Source of the DNA: Flavobacteria bacterium MS024-3C
GTDB lineage: Bacteria > Bacteroidota > Bacteroidia > Flavobacteriales > Flavobacteriaceae
Reading direction: 5' to 3'
Assembly: GCA_000173115.1 (NCBI GenBank)
Contig: ABVW01000004.1
Coordinates: 1-64,000 of the forward strand
Length of the DNA: 64,000 nt
Each line of letters begins with the position of its first letter. Within the stretch, counting starts at the first letter, position 1. Positions 34,843 to 46,118 of the stretch are shown one piece after another. The notes below the pieces were generated by a model that searched no databases, was not told where the DNA came from, and was given only the letters and a program-made list of their open reading frames with translations. The position numbers and the translations under genes are program-made.

Positions 34843-37398
34843 TTATGACGCTTGAGAAGATTCCTCTGCTTTTTTAATGGTGACTTTTAATTTTTCATCG
34901 TCTTTGTCATCCCTGTCTAATGAAATGGTGTCTCCTGAGACCAAGTTGGCATTGACAATCTGTTCTGCCAAACTGTCTTCAATATACTTTTGAATGGCTC
35001 TTTTTAGTGGCCTGGCGCCAAATTGTTTGTCAAATCCTTTTTCAGCAATAAAATCTTTCGCCTTTTTGGACAGTTTCAATTGGTAGCCGAGTCCCTCTAT
35101 TCTCTTGTGTAATTTCTTTAACTCAATGTCAATAATCAAATGAATGTCTTCTTGCTCTAAGGCGTTAAAGATAACAATGTCATCTATTCTGTTAAGAAAC
35201 TCCGGAGCAAATGCTTTTTTAAGTGCATTTTCTATGACCCCTTTGTTGTGCTTGTCAGTTTGAGATTTCATAGATGCTGTTCCAAAACCAACCCCTTGTC
35301 CAAAGTCTTTAAGCTGTCTAGATCCAATATTAGACGTCATGATAATGATGGTATTTCTAAAATCAATCTTGCGACCTAAACTATCTGTTAGATAACCGTC
35401 ATCTAAAACTTGAAGCATGGTGTTAAATACATCTGGATGTGCTTTTTCTACCTCGTCCAATAAAATAACTGCATAAGGTTTGCGCCTCACTTTTTCTGTT
35501 AACTGCCCACCTTCTTCATAACCAACATAGCCAGGAGGGGAGCCAATTAATCTAGAAATGGCAAACTTCTCCATGTATTCACTCATGTCAATACGAATAA
35601 GCGATTCTTCAGAGTCAAACAATTCCTTGGCCAATACTTTAGCCAACTGTGTTTTTCCTACACCGGTTTGGCCTAGAAATATAAAAGATCCTATGGGTTT
35701 ATTAGGGTCTTTTAACCCCGCCCTATTTCTTTGAATGGCTCTTGCTACCTTAGCGACTGCTTCGTTTTGTCCAACAACGGCTTCTTGAATAATTTCTGGT
35801 AATTTTGCCAGTTTAGTACTTTCTGCTTGCGCAATTCTAGTGACTGGAATACCACTCATCATAGAAACCACATCTGCCACATGGTCATCTGTAACCACTT
35901 CCTTATGTAATTTGCTCTCTTCTTCCCATTTGTCTTGGGCCTCTTGAAGTGCTTTTTCCAATTTTTTCTCGTCGTCTCTTAATTTTGCGGCCTCTTCATA
36001 ACGCTGCTTTTTAACCACAGTATTTTTTTCTTCTCGTACAGTTTCTAATTGGCTTTCTAAACTGACAATCTGTTTGGGCACATTCATATTAGTAATGTGT
36101 ACTCTAGAACCTACCTCATCTAGGGCGTCAATGGCTTTATCTGGTAAAAAGCGGTCCGTAATATACCTGTCCGTAAGGGTCACACAAGCTTCTAATGCCG
36201 CATCCGTATAAGTTACATTGTGGTGGTCTTCGTATTTTGGTTTTATATTTTTAAGAATTTCGAGGGTTTCTGCTACTGAGGTAGGTTCTACTATCACTTT
36301 TTGAAACCTTCTTTCTAAGGCACCGTCTTTTTCTATGTGCTGTCTAAACTCATCAAGGGTAGTGGCTCCAATACATTGTATCTCTCCCCTGGCTAGGGCA
36401 GGTTTAAACATATTAGATGCGTCTAAGCTTCCTGTAGCACCACCAGCACCAACAATGGTGTGAATTTCATCTATAAATAAGATAATGTCATCATTTTTCT
36501 CCAATTCGTTCATGACCGCTTTCATGCGTTCTTCGAATTGTCCACGGTATTTTGTGCCAGCAACTAAGGAGGCCAAGTCTAAAGTAACCACCCTTTTGTT
36601 GAAGAGTACTCTAGAGACCTTTTTTTGAATAATTCTAAGGGCCAATCCCTCTGCAATAGCACTTTTACCCACGCCAGGTTCTCCTATTAATAGGGGGTTA
36701 TTTTTCTTTCTACGACTTAAAATTTGAGAGACCCGTTCTATTTCCTTTTGTCTTCCAACCACAGGATCTAAACGGTCTTCTTCTGCCATTTGGGTCAGGT
36801 CTCTACCAAAATTGTCTAAAACGGGGGTCTTTGATTTTTTTCCTGACTTGTTGGCAGTTGTTCCGCCACCAAAAGATTCTCCAGTATTTTCTTCTGCGTC
36901 AGATTCGCTAGAAAATGAGGCTTCAGTTGGTCCGCTGGTATAATCGTCGTCTGAAGTGATCATAGTCTTAAACTGCTCTTTTACGCCGTCGTAGTCTACC
37001 ATCATTTTTTGCAACAATTTGGTAGTAGGGTCATTTTCATTTCTGAGAATACACAGCAGCAAATGCGCCGTATTTATAGCGGTGCTTTGAAACAGTTTGG
37101 CTTCTAAAAAAGTAGTTTTTAAGGCCCTCTCTGCTTGTCTGGTTAGGTGTAGGTTCTTTTTATCCTGATGAACCAAACTAGGGTTTGGATTGGCTGGACT
37201 TAAGATTTCTACCTTTCTTCTCAAGTGTTCCAAATCTACCGATAGGGCGTCTAAGATACTAATGGCTTTACCGCCACCATCTCTTAACAATCCTAACATT
37301 AAGTGTTCCGTTCCAATAAAGTCATGCCCTAATCTAAGGGCTTCTTCTTTACTGTAGGCAATCACGTCTTTTACTCTAGGTGAAAAATTATCATCCAT
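34843..37398 (-). CDS. clpC: ClpC-type Clp protease ATP-binding subunit
   Basis: 851 residues from ATG 37398. A TTG at 37419 opens the frame earlier but lies inside an exact TATTTTTG box (37424-37417, with ATTG 18 bp upstream), so it is rejected. Clp-N repeats: [20 protein letters not shown] and [17 protein letters not shown]. The first AAA+ module has [19 protein letters not shown]-type middle region has [15 protein letters not shown]. The second module has [17 protein letters not shown], and the sensor region is [15 protein letters not shown]. It unfolds substrates for ClpP in protein quality control. Confidence 0.97.
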   Translation of the reverse strand: MDDNFSPRVKDVIAYSKEEALRLGHDFIGTEHLMLGLLRDGGGKAISILDALSVDLEHLRRKVEILSPANPNPSLVHQDKKNLHLTRQAERALKTTFLEAKLFQSTAINTAHLLLCILRNENDPTTKLLQKMMVDYDGVKEQFKTMITSDDDYTSGPTEASFSSESDAEENTGESFGGGTTANKSGKKSKTPVLDNFGRDLTQMAEEDRLDPVVGRQKEIERVSQILSRRKKNNPLLIGEPGVGKSAIAEGLALRIIQKKVSRVLFNKRVVTLDLASLVAGTKYRGQFEERMKAVMNELEKNDDIILFIDEIHTIVGAGGATGSLDASNMFKPALARGEIQCIGATTLDEFRQHIEKDGALERRFQKVIVEPTSVAETLEILKNIKPKYEDHHNVTYTDAALEACVTLTDRYITDRFLPDKAIDALDEVGSRVHITNMNVPKQIVSLESQLETVREEKNTVVKKQRYEEAAKLRDDEKKLEKALQEAQDKWEEESKLHKEVVTDDHVADVVSMMSGIPVTRIAQAESTKLAKLPEIIQEAVVGQNEAVAKVARAIQRNRAGLKDPNKPIGSFIFLGQTGVGKTQLAKVLAKELFDSEESLIRIDMSEYMEKFAISRLIGSPPGYVGYEEGGQLTEKVRRKPYAVILLDEVEKAHPDVFNTMLQVLDDGYLTDSLGRKIDFRNTIIIMTSNIGSRQLKDFGQGVGFGTASMKSQTDKHNKGVIENALKKAFAPEFLNRIDDIVIFNALEQEDIHLIIDIELKKLHKRIEGLGYQLKLSKKAKDFIAEKGFDKQFGARPLKRAIQKYIEDSLAEQIVNANLVSGDTISLDRDDKDDEKLKVTIKKAEESSQAS

Positions 37399-37654
37399 AA
37401 ACCAGTTGTTTATACTCAAAAATAGTAAATCTTTTTACCACTCAATTACAAATAGTATTCCTTTTTGTATTATATGACACAATTGACAAAAAAACAATGG
37501 CTTGTCCAAACAAGCCCCAGCTATTTTATTAACTATTTGTCCTATTATATATGTTGATAAATTCTTTAATAAACTACTCTTTAACCTCCCCTAAAGCATC
37601 CAAATTATGTATATTGGCTTGATTTTTTAATGAATAAAGAATAGCTTTTTTAAT

Positions 37655-40207
37655 ATGGCAGAAGGAGAAAAATTAATTAAGATTAACATAGACGACGAAA
37701 TGAAGTCTGCCTACATAGATTATTCTATGTCGGTTATTGTATCACGTGCCTTACCAGATGTAAGAGATGGTTTAAAACCAGTGCACCGAAGGGTGTTGTT
37801 TGGAATGCATGAGTTGGGCGTTAGGGCTACAGGTGCACACAAGAAGTCTGCGAGAATTGTAGGAGAAGTTTTAGGTAAGTACCACCCACATGGAGATACT
37901 TCTGTTTACGACACTATGGTGCGTATGGCACAAGAGTGGAGTTTGCGATATATGTTGGTAGACGGCCAAGGTAACTTTGGCTCTATTGACGGAGACAGTC
38001 CTGCGGCAATGCGTTATACGGAAGCCCGTATGCGCAAGATTGCAGACGACATGCTAATAGATATTGACAAAGACACGGTAGACCACCAATTAAATTTTGA
38101 CGACACTTTAGAAGAACCTAAAGTACTTCCCACCAGAATTCCCAACCTACTGGTGAATGGTGCTTCTGGGATTGCTGTAGGGATGGCCACCAATATGCCG
38201 CCACACAACCTATCGGAAGTGGTAGACGGAACTATTGCTTATATAGAAAATCCAAATATTGAAATAGACGAACTCATCACCCACATTAAGGCCCCAGATT
38301 TTCCAACAGGAGGTGTTATTTTTGGATATGAAGGAGTTAAAGAAGCTTTTCATACTGGAAGGGGTAGGGTCGTTGTTCGTGCCAAAGCTATTATTGAAGA
38401 AGTTCAGGGAAAAGAGTGTATCATAGTCACTGAAATCCCATACCAAGTCAATAAGGCAGACATGATCAAGAAAACAGCAGACTTGGTTAATGACAAGAAA
38501 ATTGAGGGTATTTCTACCATTAGGGATGAATCCGATAGAAATGGAATGCGTATTGTTTATATCTTAAAAAGAGATGCAATTCCAAATATTGTATTAAATA
38601 CCCTGTATAAATACACTTCACTCCAGTCTTCCTTTAGCGTCAACAATATTGCGCTTGTCAATGGAAGACCACAGCAATTAAATGTCAAGGAAATGATCCA
38701 CTATTTTGTGGAACACAGACATGAGGTTGTGGTGAGAAGAACCAAATTTGAATTAAAGAAAGCAGAAGACAGGGCCCACATTTTAGAAGGTTTGATCATT
38801 GCTTCTGACAATATAGATGAGGTAATTAAGCTCATTAGGGCGTCTTCTAGTCCAGACGAGGCTCGGGAGTCTTTAATGGAACGTTTTAAATTGTCTGAAA
38901 TACAAGCCAAGGCCATTGTGGAAATGCGCCTGCGTCAGTTGACAGGTCTTGAGCAAGATAAGTTAAGAACGGAATACAATGACATTATTGCGACCATTGC
39001 AGATCTAAAAGATATTTTGGGAGACAAGGAACGTAGAATGTCCATCATTAAAGAAGAACTTCAAGAGGTAAAAACCAAGTATGGAGATGCACGTCGTTCA
39101 GAGATCAACTATGCAGGTGGAAGTCTCAGTATAGAAGATATGATTCCAGATGAGCAGGTAGTTATTACCATTTCTCATGCAGGTTATATTAAGAGAACCG
39201 CGCTTTCGGAGTACAAGACCCAAAATAGAGGTGGGGTAGGCCAAAAGGCATCGGCGACAAGAAATGAAGATTTCTTGGAGCACTTATTTGTGGGAACCAA
39301 CCACCAATATATGTTATTCTTTACCCAAAGCGGGAAGTGTTTCTGGATGCGTGTTTACGAAATTCCAGAGGGCTCTAGAACCTCTAAAGGTAGGGCCATT
39401 CAAAACCTGATCAATATTTCTCAAGAAGACAAGGTGAAAGCCTTTATTTGCACCCAAGATCTTAAGGATGAGGAGTATGTGAACAGCCATTATGTGATTA
39501 TGGCCACTAAAAAAGGGATTGTAAAGAAAACTACTTTAGAGCAGTACTCTAGACCGAGAACCAACGGTATAAACGCAATTGGTGTAAGGGAGGGAGATGA
39601 GCTGTTAGAAGCCAAACTGACCACGGGAACCAGTCAAGTATTCCTAGGCCTTAAATCTGGTAAAGCCATAAGATTTGAAGAGAGCAAAACCAGACCTATG
39701 GGTAGGGGTGCATCCGGCGTAAGAGGGGTGAGCCTTGCAAATGATCAAGATGAGGTGATTGGAATGATCACAGTTCACAACGAGGAAGACCACATTTTAG
39801 TGGTGTCTGAAAAAGGATATGGAAAACGTTCTTCTATGGAAGATTACCGCGTGACCAACCGAGGTGGAAAAGGGGTTAAAACCATTTCTATTACAGAGAA
39901 AACGGGTGGGCTTGTCGCTATTAAAAATGTGACAGATTCAGATGACCTAATGATTATTAATAAATCTGGGATTGCCATTAGATTGGGTGTAGAAGACCTT
40001 CGTGTGATGGGAAGGGCTACCCAAGGAGTGAAATTGATTAATATTAGAGAAAACGATTCTATTGCTGCAGTAGCTAAAGTGATGAAAGAAGAAGAGGAAG
40101 AAATTCTTTCAGATGGATTAGATGATTCTGGCGCTAGCGCCGATACTGCTCCCGAGGCACCAGAAGCCACCCAAGAAAATAGTGAAGAAACAGGGTCTGA
40201 ATCTTAA
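37655..40207 (+). CDS. gyrA: DNA gyrase subunit A
   Basis: 850 residues. The breakage-reunion domain starts [20 protein letters not shown] and has the quinolone-region [17 protein letters not shown]. The active tyrosine lies in [12 protein letters not shown] near residue 122. Six beta-pinwheel blades form the C-terminal domain, with the GyrA-box-like [10 protein letters not shown] near residue 525. The end is an acidic, low-complexity tail. It introduces negative supercoils together with GyrB, which is not in this window. Confidence 0.98.
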   Translation: MAEGEKLIKINIDDEMKSAYIDYSMSVIVSRALPDVRDGLKPVHRRVLFGMHELGVRATGAHKKSARIVGEVLGKYHPHGDTSVYDTMVRMAQEWSLRYMLVDGQGNFGSIDGDSPAAMRYTEARMRKIADDMLIDIDKDTVDHQLNFDDTLEEPKVLPTRIPNLLVNGASGIAVGMATNMPPHNLSEVVDGTIAYIENPNIEIDELITHIKAPDFPTGGVIFGYEGVKEAFHTGRGRVVVRAKAIIEEVQGKECIIVTEIPYQVNKADMIKKTADLVNDKKIEGISTIRDESDRNGMRIVYILKRDAIPNIVLNTLYKYTSLQSSFSVNNIALVNGRPQQLNVKEMIHYFVEHRHEVVVRRTKFELKKAEDRAHILEGLIIASDNIDEVIKLIRASSSPDEARESLMERFKLSEIQAKAIVEMRLRQLTGLEQDKLRTEYNDIIATIADLKDILGDKERRMSIIKEELQEVKTKYGDARRSEINYAGGSLSIEDMIPDEQVVITISHAGYIKRTALSEYKTQNRGGVGQKASATRNEDFLEHLFVGTNHQYMLFFTQSGKCFWMRVYEIPEGSRTSKGRAIQNLINISQEDKVKAFICTQDLKDEEYVNSHYVIMATKKGIVKKTTLEQYSRPRTNGINAIGVREGDELLEAKLTTGTSQVFLGLKSGKAIRFEESKTRPMGRGASGVRGVSLANDQDEVIGMITVHNEEDHILVVSEKGYGKRSSMEDYRVTNRGGKGVKTISITEKTGGLVAIKNVTDSDDLMIINKSGIAIRLGVEDLRVMGRATQGVKLINIRENDSIAAVAKVMKEEEEEILSDGLDDSGASADTAPEAPEATQENSEETGSES

Positions 40208-40254
40208 ATTTGATTATTTTTACCCGCTAATAAAATTATTATAAAACACCAACA

Positions 40255-41517
40255 ATGAAAAATACTTTATTACTGCTAGCTGCTATTGGAGTAACCACAG
40301 CTAGTTTTGCCCAAAAAGATGAAATTAAAGCCGCGACAAAAGCCCTTAAATCAGGAGATGCTGCTGCTGTACTTTCTGCTTTAGACGGAGCTGCGAGTAC
40401 TATTGACGCAGCAGAGGTTAAATATGTAAATCAGTTTTACTTTTTACAAGGAGAAGCTTATGCCATGCAAGCCAAAGAGGGAGATTTTTCTGCTTATGAC
40501 AAAGCGGTAGCCTCTTACACCAAAGCCATGCAAAGTGAAACAGCTTCTGGTAAAGCCAAATACACGGCAGACATTAAGCAGAAGTTTGCTACTATGACCT
40601 CTGAAATTGTCAATGCGGCTGTTTCTGACAACAATGAAGAGAAATTCAAAGATGCTGCTGAGAAATTATTTTTGAGCTATTCATTGAGCCCTCGGGACAC
40701 TATTTATTTGTACTACGCAGCGAGTAGTGCTGTAAACGGAAATGAATATGAACTGTCTTTAAAGTATTACAATATGCTTAAAGACCTAAACTATGACGGT
40801 AGTGAGGAGAAATTCTCTGCAAGAAATATTGAGACAGGAGAGCGTGAGGAAATGCCAAAATCTCAAAGAGATTTAATGGTTAAATCTGGTGCTTATGACG
40901 AGGCTAAAGACGAACGAACGCCTTCTAAATTTAATGAAATCATTAAGAACATTGCACTTATCTATACCCAATTGGGCGAAGACGACAATGCCATGGCTGC
41001 TTACATTGAAGCCAGAGAAATAAACCCTAATGATGTTGGGCTTATTTTAAACCAAGCCAACTTGTATTTTAAGCAAGGTGAAAAGGAAAAATTTAAGAGT
41101 CTTATGAACGAGGCCACTGAAGTAGATCCTACCAATCCAGATTTGTTTTACAATATTGGGGTAATTAATATGGAACAAGGAAATTCAGAAGCGTCTAGAA
41201 CGGCTTATCAGAGGGCCATTGATTTATCTCCTACTTATATTAACGCCTATTTAAACCTGTCTACTTCTTTTGTAAACGAAGGGAATGCTTTAATAGACGC
41301 CATGAATAAATTAGGAAGTTCTAGAAAAGACATTGCCCGTTATGATGAACTTAAAGCGGAGAAGCAAGCCTTCTTTAAGCAGGCTGCAGAAGCTTTGGAG
41401 GCAGGTTTGGCTGCAAATACCAATAATGCAGATTTATTGGGCCAGTTAAAGAACATTTATGGTGCTTTGGGTGACAATGTAAATTATATGAGGGTGAAAA
41501 AATTGTTAGAGGAATAA
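40255..41517 (+). CDS. Exported TPR-repeat protein
   Basis: 420 residues with a signal peptide (LLLLAAIGVTTASFAQ). The body is alpha-helical with TPR units, for example IKNIALIYTQLGEDDNAMAA, NPNDVGLILNQANLYFKQGE and DLFYNIGVINMEQGNSEAS. It is probably a periplasmic scaffold; no enzyme domain is visible. It lies 47 bp after gyrA and ends at a strong terminator. Confidence 0.85.
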   Translation: MKNTLLLLAAIGVTTASFAQKDEIKAATKALKSGDAAAVLSALDGAASTIDAAEVKYVNQFYFLQGEAYAMQAKEGDFSAYDKAVASYTKAMQSETASGKAKYTADIKQKFATMTSEIVNAAVSDNNEEKFKDAAEKLFLSYSLSPRDTIYLYYAASSAVNGNEYELSLKYYNMLKDLNYDGSEEKFSARNIETGEREEMPKSQRDLMVKSGAYDEAKDERTPSKFNEIIKNIALIYTQLGEDDNAMAAYIEAREINPNDVGLILNQANLYFKQGEKEKFKSLMNEATEVDPTNPDLFYNIGVINMEQGNSEASRTAYQRAIDLSPTYINAYLNLSTSFVNEGNALIDAMNKLGSSRKDIARYDELKAEKQAFFKQAAEALEAGLAANTNNADLLGQLKNIYGALGDNVNYMRVKKLLEE

Positions 41518-41538
41518 TTATCTCAGCATTAGCTTATA

Positions 41539-41570
41539 AAAAAAAGCCCTCCATTGGAGGGCTTTTTTTT
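41539..41570. terminator. Bidirectional terminator between the TPR gene and the NlpC/P60-like gene
   Basis: AAGCCCTCC-ATT-GGAGGGCTT stem with long A and T runs on either side, between convergent genes. Confidence 0.93.
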
Positions 41571-41581
41571 TGTGATTAATT

Positions 41582-42328
41582 TTATAGTATTTTTTTAATG
41601 ACCCTAAGGCTATGGGAGTATTGGTTGGTCTCGTTGTTGAATATGCCTGTGTGGTCTATGCGGTCTATGCGCACCTTGCCGTGACAATGAATGATGTGGT
41701 GGTCTGGTAGCATTATACCCACATGATCTATGTTCCCTTCTGCGTTGTCAAAGAAAGCCAAATCTCCCGCTTCAGATTCTTCAATGAAACTTAGGGGCTC
41801 TCCTTGCTTGGATTGTAATTCAGCTGTCCTAGCCAATACATAGCCGTTGAGTTTATAAGCCATTTGGCTCAAGCCAGCTGCGTCTATGCCAAAAGGGAGT
41901 GTTCCTCCTTTAAGATGGGGTGCGTTTAAATACATTAAAGCAGTATTTACCACCCCATTTTTAGTTCCGTTGGCCTTTGTATTACCTTCAAAAGTATGGG
42001 ACAGTAATTTTAATTGACTTGTATTGGCCCCTAATAAAACAGGCATAAGTGCACCGTTTTCTTCTTGTATAAAACCAGTGAGTTCTTGGCAATAGCTAGG
42101 GGTTTTTTCTTCCAGGCTTTGGTATTGGTCCTCTGAAATTTCCAAGATTTGTAAGTTTTCTACCCAACCCTCAGTTTGGTCGTAGGCCATTTTTACCTTA
42201 AACCACCATTTTCTGTGGTCCAATATTTTAAACCCTTCTCCATAATGGGCCATGGTAACAATCGCGCTTTCCGTATCTGGGGCGCTTCTTAAGGCTATAT
42301 TAGAGAGTTTTGCTATTCCAAAACGCAT
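41582..42328 (-). CDS. NlpC/P60-like (C40) protein lacking the catalytic cysteine
   Basis: 248 residues. The N-terminal SH3-like domain (LSNIALRSAPDTESAIVTMA, WWFKVKMAYDQTEGWV) is followed by an NlpC/P60 domain. The segment LPFGIDAAGLSQMAYKLNGY aligns with the FGIDCSG box of C40 peptidases, but the nucleophile position (residue 150, codon 41881-41879) is GCA, alanine. The catalytic-type histidine in NIDHVGIMLP and the later HCHGKVRIDRID remain. No signal peptide is seen. C40 enzymes cleave peptidoglycan stem peptides; this one is probably non-catalytic or has changed chemistry. It is 2 bp downstream of the thiolase gene. Confidence 0.85.
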   Translation of the reverse strand: MRFGIAKLSNIALRSAPDTESAIVTMAHYGEGFKILDHRKWWFKVKMAYDQTEGWVENLQILEISEDQYQSLEEKTPSYCQELTGFIQEENGALMPVLLGANTSQLKLLSHTFEGNTKANGTKNGVVNTALMYLNAPHLKGGTLPFGIDAAGLSQMAYKLNGYVLARTAELQSKQGEPLSFIEESEAGDLAFFDNAEGNIDHVGIMLPDHHIIHCHGKVRIDRIDHTGIFNNETNQYSHSLRVIKKIL

Positions 42329-42330
42329 AT

Positions 42331-43515
42331 TTAGGCTTCTAGGTTGTTTTCAATCACTAGGGCAGAGGCGCCGCCGCCGCCATTGCAAATGGCTGCTGCG
42401 CCATAGCGCACTTTCTCTTGGGCGAGTACGTGGAGTAGGGTTACTACTATTCTGGCACCTGAGCATCCTAGAGGGTGGCCAAGAGAAACGGCGCCTCCGT
42501 GAATATTTACTTTGTTGTCTGGAATGTTTAATAATTTCATATTGGCCAATCCAACCACTGAAAAGGCTTCATTAAATTCAAAGAAATCTATTTCGGATTG
42601 CTGCATTCCAGCTTTTGAAAGGGCCTTAGGAAGCGCTTTAGCGGGAGCGATGGTGAACCATTCTGGCTCCAAAGCAGCGTCTGCATATCCTTTAATGGTA
42701 GCCAAAGGCCTAATTCCAAGTGATTTGGCTTTATCTGCACTCATTAGGACCAATGCAGCAGCGCCGTCGTTAATGGTAGAGGCATTGGCTGCAGTCACTG
42801 TACCATCTTTTGTGAAAGCAGGTCTAAGGGCAGGTATTTTATCTAAGAATACATTGCTGTATTCTTCATCTGTATCAAAAATAATGGGGTCTCCTTTGCG
42901 TTGGGGTATGGATACGGGTATAATTTCATTAGAAAATTTTCCAGCATCCCAGGCGGCCTTAGCGCGTTGGTAGGACTGAATGGCAAACTGGTCTTGGTCT
43001 TCTCTTGAACACTCATAAGTGAGGGCACATTGGTCTGCAAAAACCCCCATAGCTATTTGTTGGTATGCGTCTACTAAACCGTCTTTCTGCATACTGTCTT
43101 CAAGGGTAGTAGGGCCAAATTTTTGTCCATTTCTCATGGAAACTAAATGGGGCGCCATACTCATGTTTTCCATACCACCGGCCACAACAACCTCTTGGTC
43201 TCCGAGTGCAATAGATTGCGCAGCTTGCATGATGGTTTTCATTCCAGAAGCACAAACCTTGTTTACCGTGGTACAAGGAACGGTATTTGGAATCCCTGCT
43301 TTTATTGCCGCCTGTCTTGCAGGTGCTTGTCCTGTTCCAGCTTGCAACACATGGCCCATAATAACTTCTCCTACCTCGGAAGGGTCTAATTGAATTCGCT
43401 CCAAAGCGCCTTTTATAGCAATGGCGCCTAGTTCTGGTGCGGCTATATGAGACAAAGCGCCCATAAAGCGTCCAATAGGGGTTCTTACTGCGGAAACAAT
43501 GACTACTTCTTTCAT
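42331..43515 (-). CDS. Acetyl-CoA C-acyltransferase (thiolase)
   Basis: 394 residues. The nucleophilic cysteine is in TTVNKVCASGMKTIMQAA near residue 90. The C-terminal catalytic segments are NIHGGAVSLGHPLGCSGAR and AAICNGGGGASALVIE. Whether it works in acetoacetyl-CoA formation or in beta-oxidation is not decided by sequence, and no other fatty-acid genes adjoin. It is divergent from the HDIG gene and followed within 2 bp by the NlpC/P60-like gene. Confidence 0.95.
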   Translation of the reverse strand: MKEVVIVSAVRTPIGRFMGALSHIAAPELGAIAIKGALERIQLDPSEVGEVIMGHVLQAGTGQAPARQAAIKAGIPNTVPCTTVNKVCASGMKTIMQAAQSIALGDQEVVVAGGMENMSMAPHLVSMRNGQKFGPTTLEDSMQKDGLVDAYQQIAMGVFADQCALTYECSREDQDQFAIQSYQRAKAAWDAGKFSNEIIPVSIPQRKGDPIIFDTDEEYSNVFLDKIPALRPAFTKDGTVTAANASTINDGAAALVLMSADKAKSLGIRPLATIKGYADAALEPEWFTIAPAKALPKALSKAGMQQSEIDFFEFNEAFSVVGLANMKLLNIPDNKVNIHGGAVSLGHPLGCSGARIVVTLLHVLAQEKVRYGAAAICNGGGGASALVIENNLEA

Positions 43516-43636
43516 AGAATAGGCTTAAAAATAGATTCCATCAAAAATACTAAAATTAGTGGCAAAGCCGCCTGCTGAAAAACTAAAATAACGCCGGTAT
43601 GGGTTTATTTTTCTATTTTTGATTCAAACTTAATTC

Positions 43637-45682
43637 ATGGCTAAAGGTCTAGATACCCTCTATAAAAACCAATCCCTACTATATAAATACCTGCTCTATG
43701 TATTGGCAGTGGGCTTGGTCGTGTATTTTTTTCCTAAAGGCGGAAAGTTTAAGTACGAATTTCAAAAAGGAAAGCCTTGGCAACATGAAACTTTGTACGC
43801 CCCATTTGATTTTAGTGTAAAAAAGACCTCTGAGGAATTGTCAGCGGAAAAAGCAGCTATTCAGCGCGAGCACATTCCTTACTTTTCTTTGAATGATTCA
43901 ATGCTGTTACAGTCAAAGGAAGACTTGACCTTTGCACTAGTGGATTTAAAAAAAAGCAACCCAACACTCAAAGATACCGCACAAATTAAGCGGGTATTGT
44001 TTAGGGTATTAGACAGTGTATACGCTCGAGGTTTACTCGCTAGAAATGCCACGGAGAATTTAGGTGAGCGCATATATCTATTAAAAGAAAATACCGCTAG
44101 CTTAAGGCCTGTGAATTCCTTTATGGTTATTCCTAAATTGCTTCCATTCATTCAATCTAAAATACAAACCCCACTTTTTCAGTCTCAAGCCACTTTTGCA
44201 GAGGCATTGTTATTAGATGTGGTTGTTCCTAATGTGGTGTTTAATAAAGACTTTACAGAGAAATCGCTTTCAGAGGCTTTAGGTAATGTATCGCTCACTA
44301 GGGGTTTTGTAGACAAAGGCAAGCTCATTATAGCGAAGGGAGCTGTTGTAGAACAAGAAAATTACAAGGTACTGCTTTCCCTTAAATCAGAGTATGAATC
44401 TGTTTTATGGTCAGACGCCAATTACTATATTATCCTGTTTGGCTACACCCTTTTGGTCGCATTAGTAATGGTTATGTTGTTTTTGTTTTTAGCCAAATAT
44501 AGGCCGCACATTTATAGAGACAATACCCAGCTCACTTTTATATTAGCCAATGTTGTCCTCATGGTACTGCTAACCACCCTGGTGGTGCAATACAATGAAA
44601 CTTATGTGTATGTAGTGCCGCTGTGTATTTTACCCCTCATATTAAAGACATTTTTTGACGCCCGTTTAGGGCTCTTTGCGCATGTACTTACGGTCCTTAT
44701 ACTAGGATTTGTGGTGCCCAATAGTTTTGAGTTTGTTTTTTTACAAACCATTGCCGGAATTGTAACCATTTTATCTGTAACAGAGTTGTATAAGCGGGCC
44801 AACCTATTTATATCTGTTGGACAAATTACTGTAGTGTATATGTTGGGTTACTTTTCTTTCCACATTATACAAGAAGGCACCATAGACAATTTACAGTGGT
44901 TGGTTTTTGGTCTTTTTGCTTTAAACGGCATGATCACACTCTTTGCCCAACCCCTCATCTATATTTACGAAAAACTCTTTGGTTTGGTCTCTGAAGTGTC
45001 GCTATTAGAACTTTCAGACACCAATTCAAAGCTTTTAAAGGAACTCTCCAATAAGGCCCCAGGCACCTTTCACCACTCCTTACAAGTAGCTAATCTAGCA
45101 GAAGCAGCAGCCAACGAAATAGGGGCCAATGCTATGCTTGTAAGGGTAGGGGCATTATACCACGACATAGGTAAAATGAACCACCCTACTTATTTTTCTG
45201 AAAATCAGATTACTTCTGTAAATCCGCACCACGAACTAGATCCTTTAGACAGCGCTAAAATTATTTTAGACCATGTTACAGATGGAATTGAAATAGCAAA
45301 AAAATACAATTTACCAGACCGATTGATAGATTTTATTAGGGTCCACCATGGAACCACTCAGGTTTATTATTTTTATAAGAAAGCTCAAGAGACCCAACCA
45401 GATATAGATATGGCATTATTTACCTATCCAGGCCCCCTTCCTTTTTCAAAGGAGACGGCTATTCTCATGATGGCAGACGCTGTAGAAGCCGCATCTAAAA
45501 GTCTTAAAAACCCTACTTATTTGGAAATAGATGCCTTTGTAGAGAAGATTATTACAGGCCAAATGCAGGCCAATCAGTACGTAAATGCCAATATTACCTT
45601 TAAAGATATTGAATTAATTAAAAAGGTCTTGAAAGGCAAACTAACTAATATCTACCACCTTAGGGTAGCATATCCAGAATAA
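43637..45682 (+). CDS. 7TM-HDIG phosphohydrolase (PgpH-like)
   Basis: 681 residues. One N-terminal helix and an extracytoplasmic domain of about 240 residues come first. Seven transmembrane helices follow (YIILFGYTLLVALVMVMLFL onward), then a cytoplasmic HD domain: APGTFHHSLQVANLAEAAAN, GALYHDIGKMNHPTYF, and IRVHHGTTQVYYF. Family members in Firmicutes hydrolyse cyclic di-AMP; that function is plausible here but not shown. A TATTTTTG box at 43614-43621 lies 15 bp before the ATG. Confidence 0.92.
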   Translation: MAKGLDTLYKNQSLLYKYLLYVLAVGLVVYFFPKGGKFKYEFQKGKPWQHETLYAPFDFSVKKTSEELSAEKAAIQREHIPYFSLNDSMLLQSKEDLTFALVDLKKSNPTLKDTAQIKRVLFRVLDSVYARGLLARNATENLGERIYLLKENTASLRPVNSFMVIPKLLPFIQSKIQTPLFQSQATFAEALLLDVVVPNVVFNKDFTEKSLSEALGNVSLTRGFVDKGKLIIAKGAVVEQENYKVLLSLKSEYESVLWSDANYYIILFGYTLLVALVMVMLFLFLAKYRPHIYRDNTQLTFILANVVLMVLLTTLVVQYNETYVYVVPLCILPLILKTFFDARLGLFAHVLTVLILGFVVPNSFEFVFLQTIAGIVTILSVTELYKRANLFISVGQITVVYMLGYFSFHIIQEGTIDNLQWLVFGLFALNGMITLFAQPLIYIYEKLFGLVSEVSLLELSDTNSKLLKELSNKAPGTFHHSLQVANLAEAAANEIGANAMLVRVGALYHDIGKMNHPTYFSENQITSVNPHHELDPLDSAKIILDHVTDGIEIAKKYNLPDRLIDFIRVHHGTTQVYYFYKKAQETQPDIDMALFTYPGPLPFSKETAILMMADAVEAASKSLKNPTYLEIDAFVEKIITGQMQANQYVNANITFKDIELIKKVLKGKLTNIYHLRVAYPE

Positions 45683-45725
45683 TTTCAGATCAATGAAAAA
45701 TAAAGCTAAAAAAAGCTTTAAAAAT

Positions 45726-45757
45726 GTTGTTATATTATATTCTAAAAAGTACATTTG
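45726..45757 (+). promoter_or_regulatory. Promoter of the tRNA cluster
   Basis: GTTG (45726-45729), 20-bp spacer, TACATTTG (45750-45757) exactly matching the -7 consensus, 37 bp before the first tRNA. Confidence 0.7.
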
Positions 45758-45794
45758 CAACCGCGTTTTTAAGGCGTGAAACACTTTTGTGTTA

Positions 45795-45878
45795 GGAGAG
45801 GTGCCAGAGTGGTAATGGAGCAGATTGCTAATCTGTCGACGGGTAACTGTCGCCAGGGTTCGAATCCCTGTCTCTCCG
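45795..45878 (+). tRNA. tRNA-Ser (anticodon GCT)
   Basis: 84 nt with acceptor GGAGAGG/TCTCTCC, anticodon stem CAGATT-GCT-AATCTG, a long variable arm (class II) and the T-loop GGTTCGAATCC. The 3' CCA is not encoded. Confidence 0.95.
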
Positions 45879-45915
45879 CTCTTTATTGAAAAATTGATAC
45901 CTTATTACAAGGTCT

Positions 45916-45990
45916 CGGGGTGTAGCGTAGCCCGGTTATCGCGCCGCGTTTGGGACGCGGAGGTCGCAGGTTCGAATCCTGCCACCCCGA
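45916..45990 (+). tRNA. tRNA-Pro (anticodon TGG)
   Basis: 75 nt. Acceptor CGGGGTG/CACCCCG, anticodon arm CCGCG-TTTGGGA-CGCGG, T arm GCAGGTTCGAATCCTGC. CCA is not encoded. Confidence 0.96.
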
Positions 45991-46043
45991 CATTAATAAA
46001 CAGAGATATTCCCAAAATCTCAAAACTTTTTCCTTCGGGAAAT

Positions 46044-46118
<75 letters not shown>

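Noticed and set aside
34843-37419. TTG start of clpC at 37419
   Set aside because: It lies inside an exact promoter -7 box; the ATG at 37398 matches the family N-terminus.
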